The notes under the pieces were generated by a model. That model saw only the letters and a list, made by a program, of their open reading frames with translations, searched no databases and was not told where the DNA came from. Shown piece after piece: positions 31,761 through 43,717 of a stretch of DNA of 64,000 nt (within the stretch, counting starts at the first letter, position 1; each line of letters opens with the position of its first letter). Origin of the DNA: Siphonodentalium dalli (Eukaryota > Mollusca > Scaphopoda > Gadilida > Siphonodentaliidae). A program made the position numbers and the translations under genes. The stretch is from contig CP136069.1 of assembly GCA_032622095.1 (NCBI GenBank), forward strand, positions 105,058,278 to 105,122,277, read 5' to 3'.

Positions 31761-34267
31761 AGAAGAATTGCTCAGATAAAACTTTTGAAAAATAAATCGG
31801 CTACAACTCTTACTAGATGTATCTGGAATTATAATCTGGCTGACTTCGATACCATGAACGAAGACTTATTGAGCTGGAACTATGATGATAATACACTATT
31901 TGAACTATCAGCTCATGCAGATAACTTGACTGCAAAAATTCAAAAGGTATGCAGTGAAAATATCCCCAATAAAATAGTACTGATCCGGAAAGGTAGTCCC
32001 GAATGGCTTACGTGTAATGTACGGAAACTGATGAGGCAACGAAATCGATTACATAAGATAGCTAAAAGGCAAAACACACCACAAACATGGTTAAACTTCT
32101 GATCTAAACGTAATGAAACTACATCGGCTATTAGAAAAAGCAAACGTGATTATGACACCAAGAATGAGAACACATTGAATGGCCCATCACATGACCAGTC
32201 TTCTTGGTGGAAAACACTCAAAAAAATTGTATTTGCTACCAGTGATAGATCAATACCCCCTTGAACACCAACGGCGACTTCCTGATCTCACCAACTGAAA
32301 AGGCAAATGCTTTCAATTCGTATTTTTGTAAAATTTCATCAGTTGATGACATCGGGAAACGCCTACCAGTCATTGAACAGAATAACTCCATATCCACATT
32401 AAGCGATATAAAAAGCACAGCCCCTGACATTTACAAAGCGTTAAAAAGTCTTAGAATATCTAAGTCAAGTGGGCCCGACGGAATAAGTCCGAGAGTTTTG
32501 AAAAGTTGTGCCTCCTCGCTCTGTGAACCTCTTGAATTCTATTTTAGAACATTTACCGAAAACTGTTACTACCCACACCAGTGGAAGCCTTCACATGTTA
32601 CACCTATATTTAAGAGTGGTGATCCCAGTCTTATATCAAATTACCGACCAATTTCTCTACTAAGCTGCATCTCAAAGGTCTATGAAACATGTATTTATAA
32701 ATATCTATGGGAATTTCTTGATGAAAACAAACTCATATCATTTTACCAAGCTGGTTTCATGTGCAACGATTCAACAGTTTTTCAACTCACCGAAATATAT
32801 GACAATATATGTCGATCATTAGACGACGGAAAAGAGGTCCGGTGTATATTCTGTGACATAAGTAAAGCATTCGATAAAGTCTGGCACCGTGGCCTCTTGG
32901 ACAAACTGACAAAAATTGGTATAAGAGGAAACTTGTATAACTTGATGAAATCGTATCTAGAATGTAGACAACAACAGGTTGTCATAGACGGCACACGTTC
33001 GGAACTACAAGATGTAACAGCAGGTGTGCCGCAAGGCTAGGTATTAGGCCCACTTCTGTTTTTAATTTATATTAATGATATAACCGAAAATATACGGTGC
33101 AACATTCGTCTATTTGCTGATGACACTTCTCTATTTCTTACAATCGAAGACCCCACCATGGCCGCAACACTAATCAACGATGACATCGAAACTCTCATGT
33201 GTTGTGCATCAGAATGGCTTGTAAAATTCAATCCCCTGAAAACGGAATCTCTCTTAATCTCCAGGAAAGAAACACCAGTATATCATCCACATTTGACCAT
33301 GGGAACCGCGACAATTGTTGAGGTTGACAGCCATAAACATCTGGGACTTACTTTCGACAACATGGGCTCATGGGGTATCCACATCAGATCTATGCTTGAC
33401 AAAGCATGGAGTCGAGTAAATCTAGTACGTAAACACAGATACAGGCTAAGCAGAGTAACGCTTGAAAAAATACATTATACATTTATCCGACCAATACTGG
33501 AATATGCCTCCCCTGTTTGGGATAACTGCCCTGATTATCTTAGTGATGACATTGAAAAGATTTAGTATGAAATGGCCCGAATAGTAACAGGTGCAACCAT
33601 CAGTACGAGTAACGCGCTTCTTTTATCAGAAACTGGCTGGGAACTCCTCTCCTCACGTCGTAGAAAACACAAAATCTGCCAAGTTTTTAAAATGATACGC
33701 GAAACTGCCCCATCAATCTTAAGAAACTATGTACGACCAATCCAGGCAAATAATTCCAGGTATAACTTCAGATTTGAACATATAACACTACCCTCGAATA
33801 TTAACTATGACTATTACATGGATTCGTCCTTACCAGCGGCAACTACTGAATGGAACAAACTGCCGGAATCTACAAAGGGCAGCAGTACAATCGAAGAATT
33901 CAAAAAGGAACTCAGCCGTGACAATATGCGTCCACCAGCCCATTTTTATCATAGTAAATGCCGTAAATCTCATATCCTTCACACCCGGTTAAGACTGAAT
34001 TGTAGCCACCTGAGTGGTGACCTGACAGATAATCATGTACAAAAATTTCTCTTCTGTTTATGTGGGGAACTTGAGACAACTTACCACTATCTCTTTGAAT
34101 GTACTTTCTATCAAGAGCCCAGAAGAGAACTATATGACTCCCTACCCAATGTTGCCCTATCTGAAAACACTCTATTGCGGGGATCAAGGGAGCTTAGCCT
34201 TCGCGAAAACAAACAAATATTTAATGCAGTTCAGACATACATCATGAGAACAAAAAGATTTCCATGA
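31761..34267 (+). pseudogene. CR1/Jockey-type LINE ORF2 relic, 5' truncated
   Basis: Reverse transcriptase ORF without the N-terminal endonuclease. In order: pre-RT region (CIWNYNLADFDTMN), SSGPDGIS, NYRPISLLS, ISKAFDKVWHRGLL (motif A), GVPQG then a stop where the motif continues VLGPLLF, FADDTSLF (33113-33124, catalytic Asp pair), ILEYASPVWD, ARIVTGAT, and the C-terminal knuckle CLCGELETTYHYLFEC. Four lesions: TGA at 32100-32102, a one-base loss at the C-run 32256-32260, TAG at 33038-33040 in the GVPQGS motif and TAG at 33563-33565. All other catalytic motifs are intact, so inactivation looks fairly recent. It normally performs target-primed reverse transcription of its own RNA. The exact clade (CR1, L2 or relative) is not resolved. 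Confidence 0.88.
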
Positions 34268-34875
34268 TTCTATCACCTGTACGGACAGCGAATTGCTTTG
34301 GATTCTGGTCGAGTTATGCGGCAGCATGTTATTCCTAACTATACATGTCTAATTACTTATTGACCAATGCAACATATTAATATAACTGCGCTTGACCCCC
34401 TCCCATGGCGCCTGACACACGAAGAATAGTATAGACGAGCATCATCATCATTATTATTATTATTACGCAACAACTCAACTCAATTATTGAATACTCATCA
34501 CAACTACCCCCTCTCCCAGCATCTCATCCCCTTTATCTCGCTCTCTCTCCCGTCCTCCCTATGTCTTTCTCCTTCATAATCTCTCTCCCTGCTTCTCACG
34601 ACAACAACATTATACTACCCGTCCGACCCCCCCCCTCTACACTCAATGAAGAGTGGGCGCGAAACAAAAGGGGAGCAAACTTAATAAAAGCCCTTGGGCT
34701 TGTTTAATCCCCTTTCCAATCATCCGATTATATATATTATTCTGTCTTACTATATTTGTCAAATGTTTAAACATGTTATTTTTTGATTGGAATAAAATAT
34801 GTTTACATCAACTAAAGAAGACCAACAGAAGAAAGAAGAAGAAAAGAAGACCAACGTACGCCATGTTTTTAATTT
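34268..34875 (+). other. LINE 3' untranslated region
   Basis: Non-coding sequence downstream of the ORF stop: a CAT/ATT trinucleotide run at 34441-34466, a long pyrimidine-rich stretch (34505-34590), a C-run at 34628 and GAATAAAATATG near 34790. It ends in a GAAGAAAGAAG purine run. The true 3' end lies either at the ATT run or at the purine run. Confidence 0.55.
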
Positions 34876-34891
34876 TAATAAATAAATAAAT

Positions 34892-35050
34892 AATGTATTG
34901 ACTGATTCTTCCATGTTTTATCTTGTTTTTAATCAATAAATAATCAGATGTTTCATCATGTAAAATGTATATATTGACTGATTCTTCCATGTTCTAACTT
35001 GTTTTTAATCAATAAATATTCGGATTTTGTATCATGTAAAATGTATATAT
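34892..35050 (+). repeat. Two-copy ~77-bp tandem duplication
   Basis: TATTGACTGATTCTTCCATG ... TTTTTAATCAATAAATA ... CATGTAAAATGTATATATT occurs twice in succession (from about 34895 and 34973) with few changes. Confidence 0.85.
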
Positions 35051-35229
35051 TCATGTCATTATTTGAATTTGTTGATGTGTGTTAATTAATATGTATATAT
35101 CCATTAATATTGTTGCCAATAAAACGTGAAGTACAAACATAATCTCCATTGTCATCAAAAGACCGGTCCCAAATCAAAGGCAATTAACATAAAATGGCGT
35201 CCAATTAACACTCACGCTACCTAATTACC

Positions 35230-35560
35230 CGAATTGAATAGGGGCCGAATCGTCCCTGTCGAATCAGCCCGGCCGAAAAAGCCCTGGACCGAAAAGTCCA
35301 AGCCCGAATCCGAAACGTCCCGCCCCCGTGCTCAGAGGCGTTATTTCGCTAAAATCCCGATTCAGAATCTGGATTCAGATTACAGATTGGTCCCCGTACG
35401 ACTTGGTTCGACAAAAGAACGGACCAGAAATTGGCAGAATCAGTAAACGAACAGACCGTAATCTCAATCTCGTGGTAATCCGAATCTGGATTCGGATTCC
35501 GATTGCGGACTCAAATGTTCGTAATGTAAACAAACCGAGATTTCGCCACCTCGGAGTTTA
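35230..35560 (+). repeat. CCGAATCNGGATTC-rich repeat, inverted partner at 37345-37450
   Basis: Multiple CCGAATC/GGATTC words. GTTATTTCGCTAAAATCC (35340-35357) is matched by GGATTTTAGCGAAATAAC at 37415-37432, together with the neighbouring AGAATC-GGATTC words. The pair flanks about 2 kb. Confidence 0.65.
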
Positions 35561-36084
35561 AAAACACAATAAAACATAAGAATCCGTCTCTTGTGTACAA
35601 ATTATTGCAGAATATAAACAATCTATATCAAAGAATTTTAAATGCGGAGACAAATTTGTTTTTTATTGAATGTAAACTGGGAGAATATTACTGAAATTAG
35701 CCAAATAATACCGTTATTGATAACAACGCTGGGGGAGCACTTCGGTTGATGGCGAAGCAAATCATTGTCCATTTCATAATTCCATCCATAAAATACCGCC
35801 CGAACGCATGTCGATTTCGAATTCGGCGGATACGTCACCATTGACCGAATTCATGTGAACCTGCATGGATAATGTCTTCTGCTGTGTTCGTTTTTATAAT
35901 GTTTCTTCTTATTCAAGAAATAGTAGGATTATATGATATCGATGGATTATCAGATACACGTGTGTACTATCATCTAGTAATAAATGGGAATAAAATAAAG
36001 TAACACCATTTAAGACTCATTTGAGTTTTAAAAAAACACGAGATTTCGGCTATCTAGTAGTCTTTATCAAGTATATAAACGTCA
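35561..36084. other. Non-coding stretch
   Basis: No recognised gene or element. Confidence 0.45.
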
Positions 36085-36220
36085 TACATTGTCATACATC
36101 GTCGTATGAGTATGACATAGACTCACACGGCATACATTGTCGTATGAGTATGACACAGACTCATACGGCATACATTGTCATACATTGTCGTATGAGTATG
36201 ACACAGACTCATACGACATA
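36085..36220 (+). repeat. Short tandem repeat with CATACATTGTCGTATGAGTATG
   Basis: About three units of 41-54 bp share CATTGTCGTATGAGTATGAC and AGACTCATACGGC. Unit length varies by an extra CATACATTGT. Confidence 0.85.
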
Positions 36221-37344
36221 TACTTCAATAATGTCTCTATCATCTACGTCTTATGGCAATTTCATGTTTAAAATGTTTTGTTTCGTTACATGCAGTCGTT
36301 TTGTACAATAGTCTCTGTATAGACAACAGACACATGTTCTAGGGACGTGGCTAGAAGTTTCCTCAAATTTCCGGCCAACTGCACCCCCCCCCCCCCATTG
36401 AACCAAACATCAATCTCACAGGTTCGCAGAATTCCATTTGCTCCCCTTGGAAATATCCAACCTGACAAACACTAAGATTGGAAAATTACCAACTTTTACT
36501 GGTTGAAAAAAATCAAACAATGAGAACAATGCCAACCTATATATATGGTGTCAAATTAATGTCCAACTAATGTTGTGTCATGCATGAAATTTCCGACTGC
36601 TGGAATGTACCAAAGTTTAGTTTAGATATATTTATTTCAAATATATGTCAAATTTAGATAACACATGATATATAACACATACATTTGTTTATACATACAA
36701 AGGAATTGGGGGACAAGTGCTGATCCCCTCTCCCATATGTTATTACACTGACAAAATAAAAAATTAGTAATGGCAAAGCAACATGACTACCAAAACAAGT
36801 TGAACATATATACAGATCACTGGACACCCCCTCTCCCGAGTTAGTCATAAGTTTGTATATGTATTTATTTAAAATCGGGTTTGTTTGTTGCGTTTGCTGG
36901 CTTGTACGTATCATTATTTGGAACAGTCAGTCAAAATAATCCTGATTTTCCTCACGTATGAATGACTGCACAGCTAAGCAAATTGTACCACAGTTCGGGG
37001 TGGGGGTCGAGAAACCCAACAACCCCTGTCGTCACGTCCCTGTTCAACTGACAAGTTTCGTGTGTTCTTCACAAAATCTTCGGAATTTGATTCAGGAGGA
37101 GGCCAAGAGCTGTCACGTTTAGATATGTTTGCCCTCATCAATAAACACACTTTAACTTGAAAAAAAGATGCGATTAAGTCTGATTGGCAGCAAATTATGT
37201 GCCGTGTATATACACATATAAGAAAAGCATGACTTTCACAACAAACATGAACTTTATAAATATAAGATACAAATGATACTTGTGTCAAATACATGAGCCA
37301 TGTTTGACGCTGGGAGAACATTAAACATAGTTTCGGAGACCACG
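36221..37344. other. Non-coding stretch
   Basis: No recognised gene. An isolated word CCAACCTGAC...GGAAAATTACCAAC near 36460 resembles the repeats at 37560-38170. A C-run lies at 36385-36397. Confidence 0.45.
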
Positions 37345-37450
37345 TGGATTTAAAAATCTGACCTAGAATCGGGAATTAGCCCCGACCCCGTAATCGGCTT
37401 CGGATTCTGAATCCGGATTTTAGCGAAATAACGACTCTGGCATAAACCAC
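37345..37450 (-). repeat. Inverted partner of 35230-35560
   Basis: Carries GGATTCTGAATCCGGATTTT and GCGAAATAACGACTC, the reverse complement of the block at 35335-35390. Confidence 0.6.
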
Positions 37451-37559
37451 GATTCTGTATTCCCGGTATGAGAACATTCAGATATTTTACCCTGAAAAAT
37501 TGCATAAATCCTAACATCTAGTGGTCTAACTCCAGATAAATGCACACGGTTACGGACAC

Positions 37560-38170
37560 GAGACCATGACACACCATGCACGCTGACCATGGTTGTTCGG
37601 CCCGCTGTGAGAAAATTTTGAAAACTATACAAGAAAATCGCAAATTCTAGCATCTTGACTGGCCTCAACTGAAGCTTTCCTATAATGTTGGAAATTCCCA
37701 ACCTCATACTCCCCCTCAAGTTGGAAAATTCTCCAACTGATGATAATTTCAGTCCATAAGTTTGACCAAATGTAGTAAAATATTGTTAGCAGTTTTGTAT
37801 TGGCCACGGGGGAGGGAAAATGACACACGGGCGGACCATGGTTCGGCTCTGTGTGCGAAATTTTTTTAATCTGAACAAGAAAATGGCAAAATTCTAGCAT
37901 CTAGACTAGAGTTGGAAATTTCAAATCTGACACCCCACTTAGGTTGGAAAATTTCCAACTGATGACAATTCCATTGACAATGTTGACCAAATGTATGACA
38001 ATTTTCTTAAATTAACTAGCAGTTTTGACTGACCACGAGGGAGGGACCAGGACACAAGTTTTCCAAGTGTTTGAAATTTCCAACCTGTCACCCCCCCCCC
38101 CCCTAAAGGTTGGAAAATGTCCAACTGGTGACCATTTCAGTCCAAAATTTTGACAAAACATAGCAAAATA
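37560..38170. repeat. Diverged ~200-bp tandem repeats with GTTGGAAA-TTTCCAAC ends
   Basis: Three blocks (near 37690, 37915 and 38080) share GAAATTTCCAACCT, a C-rich spacer, GTTGGAAAATTTCCAACTGATGA and a TTGACCAAATGTAG-type tail. Each contains a GTTGGAAA/TTTCCAAC foldback. An isolated relative may lie at 58360-58420. Confidence 0.7.
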
Positions 38171-38255
38171 TGCAAATATTGGTCAAAAAACAATTAATTC
38201 CCACCAATAAATTGTTTGACAATCAAATTTCAAGAACATTCATTATACTCTAAGC

Positions 38256-38409
38256 AACGCTGTCCATTTAATAGGTTCTGTTGCACATGCACCAATATAT
38301 CGTGTGCTCGGCCTTCTGCCATAACGAAATGATCCCATAAAATATTCATTGAACAAATAATGGCTGACAAAAAAAAACACTTGCTGGGGACAAATTCTTA
38401 ATGTTCTCT
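38256..38409 (+). repeat. Leader of the AGAGATATCTC element (copy 2)
   Basis: AGGTTCTGTTGCACATGC ... GCCTTCTGCCATAACGAAAT ... CACTTGCTGGGGA ... CTGACCCAAAACTGAATAAG runs directly into the array. A parallel copy is at 43203-43370 before array 3, so leader and array belong to one element. Confidence 0.8.
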
Positions 38410-38997
38410 GACCCAAAACTGAATAAGAGATATCTCCTCGATCACGAAGAGATATCTCCAATTCGACAGCATTAAGAGATATCTCCAAATGTCTAAGAGA
38501 TATCTCCTCGCGAATTGAGAGATATCTCTCCAAATGATTTAGAGATATCTCTTAGCTGTATTAAGAGATATCGCCGTTCCTCTATTTATCCCCTATTTGC
38601 AGATATCTCCTCGTGGCTAAGAGATGTCTCCTCGTGAATTAAGAGATATCTCCTAGCGATTTAGAGATATCTCCTCGCGAATTAAAAGATATCTGCTAGC
38701 AATTTAGAAATATCTCTTAATCGACATGTCCGATGAGACATCTCTTCGTTCAATTAAGAGATATCTCCTCGTGAATTAAGAGATATATCCAATTCATTAG
38801 CAGATATCTTTTAATTCATGAGGAGATATCTCTTAGTGGCATGATTTAGAGATATCTTTTAATTCGCGAGGAGATATCTCTTAGTGACTTAGAGATATCT
38901 CTTAATTCGCGAGGAGATATATATCTCTTTGTCATTTGGAGATATCTCTTAATACTGCTGAATTAAGAGATATCTCCTCGATCACTAAGACAATTCG
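38410..38997. repeat. Phased palindromic array on AGAGATATCTC (array 2)
   Basis: About 25 GATATC cores with spacers as in array 1. An internal boundary motif (CGCCGTTCCTCTATTTATCC) lies at 38572-38595. It is followed by TTCGACCGTTTTCACTGGAT, the inverted lead of array 1. Confidence 0.9.
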
Positions 38998-39774
38998 ACC
39001 GTTTTCACTGGATCTGGCTTAAAATGAAGGATCCCTCAATACACGTGCACAGATTATTTATCTATATATATAAAAGAGTAGGATCTGCCTGTCTTCGGAT
39101 TTTTCTCAAAGACCCCTGACCGATTTAAACCAAATTTGGTGTTGTGATTCGGGGGTACCACGGCAGGGGTAATAACGGCGTTAGTTTTTCAAAATTATGA
39201 TTCGAAAAAATTTAATTAAATAATTAACAAAAAACAAACAAATACGCTCACTTTGGCCCTATTTCAGCACCAGATGTACGATTATTATGCAGATGGGTTT
39301 TCAATGTGGCATGTGCCATCCAACAGAATAATGGGTAAAAGTCCACTATGGGCTTAAATCAGAACCAAATAAGTCCAATATGAACCAATGTCAATATTTA
39401 GGTCCAATGTGAACCTACATGTATTTCCCCGAGAATATATTGAAGTAGCATAATAATATGATAAAAAATATTTAAAAGAGTATAGGATATATCAGTTAGA
39501 TATGTGCGTGACAGGCCCCTGGTATACAAAGGTGCCTTTGTGCAGGGGGCCGCAGGCCCCTCCGACGCCGAATAAAGGTTCCCGAAGAGGGGACCTGTTT
39601 CAGACAGTATACTATTATTCTGTGACCTTTAGAAAAATGGGAAAACATGAAACGAAAGTGAAAGTAAATGTCACATTTTTATCGACAAAATGGCTGGGTC
39701 TCAGAGATGGTGTCCAGTGCACTACAGGCCACCAGGGCCTAGGTTATCGGAGACGCCGAATCACAGTTACTGGA
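38998..39774 (-). repeat. Right arm of the ~26-kb inverted structure
   Basis: 38998-39060 is the reverse complement of 18408-18470, and 39061-39774 of 13979-14649. The two parts are contiguous here, whereas on the left they are separated by 14650-18407. Position 39060/39061 (A|T on the relevant strand) is therefore the unoccupied Helitron site. Confidence 0.88.
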
Positions 39775-39903
39775 ATAAAGTCCAACAAATAAGGTTTTAA
39801 TCGAATTTATAGATCGGTATCCTAATTTAAAGATTCTTGATATTAGGATACAGATTTATAAATTCGATTAAAACCTTATTTTTGGGACGTCATGTCCAGT
39901 AAC
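39775..39903. mobile_element. Hairpin element, second copy
   Basis: AGTTACTGGA ... TCCAGTAACT with internal TTTTAATCGAATTTATAGAT pairing. Homologous to 13840-13978 and at the matching position of the opposite arm. Confidence 0.8.
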
Positions 39904-40175
39904 TTTGGTCACAGGAGCCTGGAATTTGGTCAAAAATGGAATTAACGAAACAGAAAATTGTTGCCACCCATTTTGAACTCAACTGTATTCCTACAAAAAA
40001 TATTTTTTCGCTAAAAACTGTTGGTACCTCTTACACCCTAGATGCGAAGCTACAACATTCCATAGGTATATTTTTCCAGTTCTTCGAAAATCTCACTGTA
40101 TTTCGGTAATTTATTTTAAATTCACCAACGAAGACAAATGTGCCGCATCTCCATCACCCGATGACGAATCGAAGT
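39904..40175 (+). repeat. Inverted repeat pair with 42736-43045, left copy
   Basis: AGGAGCCTGGAATTTGGT, TTGTTGCCACCCATTTTGAA, GTTGGTACCTCTTACACCCT and GCCGCATCTCCATCACC reappear inverted and in order at 42736-43045. Confidence 0.85.
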
Positions 40176-40359
40176 AGCGAAATAGTACGGAAATATGCGC
40201 AAACTTTAAAACTATGATCCGGAGACGGATAGCTTGAAAGTACCGTTTCTAATTTCGAAGATAGCTGCTGATTACATGTTTATTACATGACCGAAACTGA
40301 TAAATTGTGTCAACTACAATTTAATATATGTAATTCTGCGTCAATCATACGTCGTGGAC

Positions 40360-40800
40360 GACACCGAGTCATTTTGGGCTCATTTGCATAAAAAACATGG
40401 CCGCCAGCAGCCATCTTGGATTTCAAAATTGCATCCTTTAGCACGGGCAAGAGGTCGCAGTGTTGGTCCGATCATAATTAAATTTGTCATGGAGGTTGAC
40501 ATTGACATGTAGATGGGACCGAGTCATATTGGTGTGAATTCTCCAAGAAACATGGCCGCCGTCGGCCATCTTGGATTTCAGCGATAACACTGCATATATA
40601 AATCAATAACACTGCCTAGAGCCTATGTCGATTTACCGATCATCGTGAAATTTTTCATGGGTCATGACATTGGTATCAAAATGAGAACGAATCATTGCTG
40701 GAGACTGTAGGCTGTAGCATTGGTGAGATCATCGTGAAATTAGTCGTAGAAACATGGCCGCCGTCTGATTTCAGCCACTCGTTTCATCGACCATGAAAGT
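40360..40800 (+). repeat. Degenerate ~160-bp family units
   Basis: Two to three units with AACATGGCCGCC...GGCCATCTTGGATTTCA and GACATTGACATGTAGATGGG, the opposite strand of the 6.4-9.2 kb core. No head or tail found. Confidence 0.7.
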
Positions 40801-40804
40801 TACA

Positions 40805-41452
40805 TTAAAGGGGTACTGTACACACTACACAGAGATAGACGATTTTTTTTATTTACTCCCACTGAAATAACTTTCAAGTCAGATTGTGTTCGCGTTTTAC
40901 GAGTTTCGTATAGACCTAATTTAGCGAAGAAAATATTGATCTTGGAAACCAAAATATTACGATTTCAAACTACGCGCCATGTTTTTGACCTTCACCGGAG
41001 AAGACGCAGATCGCATGAAGAACCGGAAGTTCGTTGTTCACAGCTTCAATCTCTTTCATCGAACAATCTCACTCCCTATAAAAAATACTTGACGCTTTGA
41101 ATCTTGTTTCTTTCTCCTTTTTTTCCGAATCGGTTATAGCGGGCCTTTCTTTTGCAGGTAACATGTTTTGTTTGCAACTCAATAATGTTCGCGAACGGTC
41201 GTCGATAAAAGTCACCCAACATATGAGATTTCAAGAACGGTAACTCGTAATGGCATAATTCTCCATTTTATGACTCCAGCCATAAATTGATTTATATTAA
41301 ATAATTCAATTTTACTTTTAAGATAGCCTGTTAACCGGAAGGTTTTCAGTAGACATCATCGACTCAAATTAGTTATTTTAAAATATAATATTGATATTAG
41401 ATAGCTATTGTCACCACGAATTTATTGAAATTGGGGTACAGTACCCCTTTAA
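40805..41452 (-). mobile_element. 648-bp TTAA-target element, second copy
   Basis: TTAAAGGGGTACTGTACA at the left and GTACAGTACCCCTTTAA at the right. The interior (GAACCGGAAGTTC, AACATGTTTTG, GACTCCAGCCATAAATT) is the reverse complement of 1601-2252. Confidence 0.85.
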
Positions 41453-42735
41453 GTAATGTTTTAAAACAATTTTGGTATTTTTGACTTTGAGAAAAACAAT
41501 GCCGATGTTGGCTAGCTGTCTTGAATTTAAAAATTGAATTTCCAATTCATGAGCACAGGCTATATAATCATATGCATAAAGCCATTCTTTGAGAGTTTTG
41601 GTGCTGATTCGTTACGACACACGAGTCACGAGTCACGAGTGACGTATACTATTTATAGATCCTGGTACAGGTACAATTGACAATACTTATAGTTGCTTAT
41701 TAACTAAAATTTATGTTAGTGAATTTATCACTAACTCAAATTTATAAACTAGTTATTTGGTAAACCAGTTTGCATTACAACTTGCAAATGCACAAATAAA
41801 ACGTATACCGTAAAGAATACGCAGGATAATTTTGTGCTCTTAAATTAAAGAATCTTATTACATTTTGGCGAGTTTTTGTACCCTACATTGACAACTTTGC
41901 ATTTTGAATTTCGCGAAACTAAACACTCGTTCTATATATGCATGGCCAATATCGTTACCTAACTCAAGAAAAGTTCTACTCTCATCAACTAAGACATATA
42001 TTTGTGCGTCAGAACTAGTAAAAAACAGCATTTTATGTGGAAATAATTAAGATATTCTGGCAACGAATCTGCACCAAAACACACAAAGGAATCGCTTCAT
42101 GCATATATACCAGGCCTCCCGCGTGACATATATATATCTTCTTTTTCTTCTACTTCGTCATATTCGACCAGTAATCAGTGGGTTGATTACTATTATATGA
42201 TGAATATTTTAGGCCTATACAACGGAGCGCGACACAAGCTCCTATGAGAGAGGGCTAGAGAGTTATGGTCCTTTTATGGCCAATCATTGCAACCAGTAGC
42301 ATTACAAAGTCAAGTAGTACATAGGCCTACCGGTACACAACGAACATAAAATAAGAAGAAAAAAAACCAATACCATCGTGGTCGTGCCATAAATAGAAAT
42401 AAATTATATTTAAAATATTTGTACTAATTACCATTCAGTCAAATGAAGAATATCTTCTAAGGCAGTCGTCATTTTCATCAGATGATAACAGCAGACACAG
42501 AATATCAGGAAATGCAAAAACTTTCAGGAAAATACACAAAACATCAGGATAATATCTTCAAAAACGCGCATAATATGACAGAAACATAAACCAATTTAAG
42601 TTTTCTGGCGCCTAAGTTCGAAAACCGCACGCGCTTTCAAATATTTTTGAATATCGCGCGCTTTAAGTTTAGGTTTCGATTTTATTTCGTTCCGAATTTG
42701 TTATTCCGGAAAAATGGTTTTGCGCCGTTTGTCAT
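41453..42735. other. Non-coding stretch
   Basis: No gene recognised. A short CACGAGT tandem (41620-41642) and some AT-rich tracts. Confidence 0.5.
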
Positions 42736-43045
42736 TTCCGATTCGTCATCAGGTGATGGAGATGCGGCACATTTGTCTTCGTTGGTGAATTTAAAATAAA
42801 TTACCGAAATACAGTGAGATTTTCGAAGAACTGGAAAAATATACCTATGGAATGTTGTAGATTGGCATCTAGGGTGTAAGAGGTACCAACAGTTTTTAGT
42901 GAATTTTTTTTTTTTGTAGGAATACAGTTGAGTTCAAAATGGGTGGCAACAATTTTCTGTCGTTTCTTCCGTGACCTGCGGTCCCGGGTGCTGGTTCTGC
43001 CAATAAAAAAGGTTTTTTTTTACCAAATTCCAGGCTCCTGTACTT
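42736..43045 (-). repeat. Inverted repeat pair, right copy
   Basis: Reverse complement of 39904-40175, with T-runs at 42906-42916 and 43011-43021 and a small internal insertion near 42970-43010. Confidence 0.85.
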
Positions 43046-43202
43046 TATGGAAATGGTGTTCACTTTATATTTAGAATGGTTTTTATGGTACTTTTCGATA
43101 AGGAATTTCATGGTGCCGGTTGAATTTTTTTTTTAAAGTGCCAAATTTTGGGTTTTAGGGGCCTGAACCCTAATTTCAGGTTTCAGCCATTTTTCCCCTT
43201 TT

Positions 43203-43370
43203 GTTCATTGAACAGGTTCTGCTGCACATGCTCCAAAATAGCGTGTGTTATGCCTTCTGTCATAACGAAATAAACCCATAAAATATTCTCTCAACAAATA
43301 AATGCTGACAAAAAATAAAACACTTGCTGGGGAGAAATTCTTAATATTCTCTGACCCGAAACTGAATAAG
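43203..43370 (+). repeat. Leader of the AGAGATATCTC element (copy 3)
   Basis: GAACAGGTTCTGCTGCACAT ... TTATGCCTTCTGTCATAACG ... AACACTTGCTGGGGAG, colinear with 38256-38409 and likewise ending in AACTGAATAAG before the array. Confidence 0.8.
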
Positions 43371-43715
43371 AGATATCTCCTCGATCATGAAAACAGATAT
43401 CTCCAATTCGAAATCATTAAGAGATATCTCCAAATCACTAAGAGATACTTCCTCGCGAACTAAGAGATATATCTAAATCATGCCTATTTAGATATATCTC
43501 CTCGTGAATTAAGAGATATCTCCTAGTGATTTAGAGATATCTCCTAATGAATTAAGAGATATCTCCTAGTGATTTAGAGATATCTGCTAGCTGAATTAAG
43601 AGATATCTGCAAATAGATTTGGAGATATCTCCTAGTGATTTAGAGATATCTCCATATCTATATGGAGATATCTCCTTGGCAATTGAAGATATCTTCATCA
43701 AAATTGGAGATATAT
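43371..43715. repeat. Phased palindromic array on AGAGATATCTC (array 3)
   Basis: About 15 cores. The segment from CATGCCTATTTAG to AATTGGAGATATATC is colinear with array 4 (50230-50520), including the odd spacers CCATATCTATATGG and CCTTGGCAATTGAAG. It stops abruptly at LINE coding sequence without the boundary motif. Confidence 0.88.
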
Positions 43716-43717
43716 CT

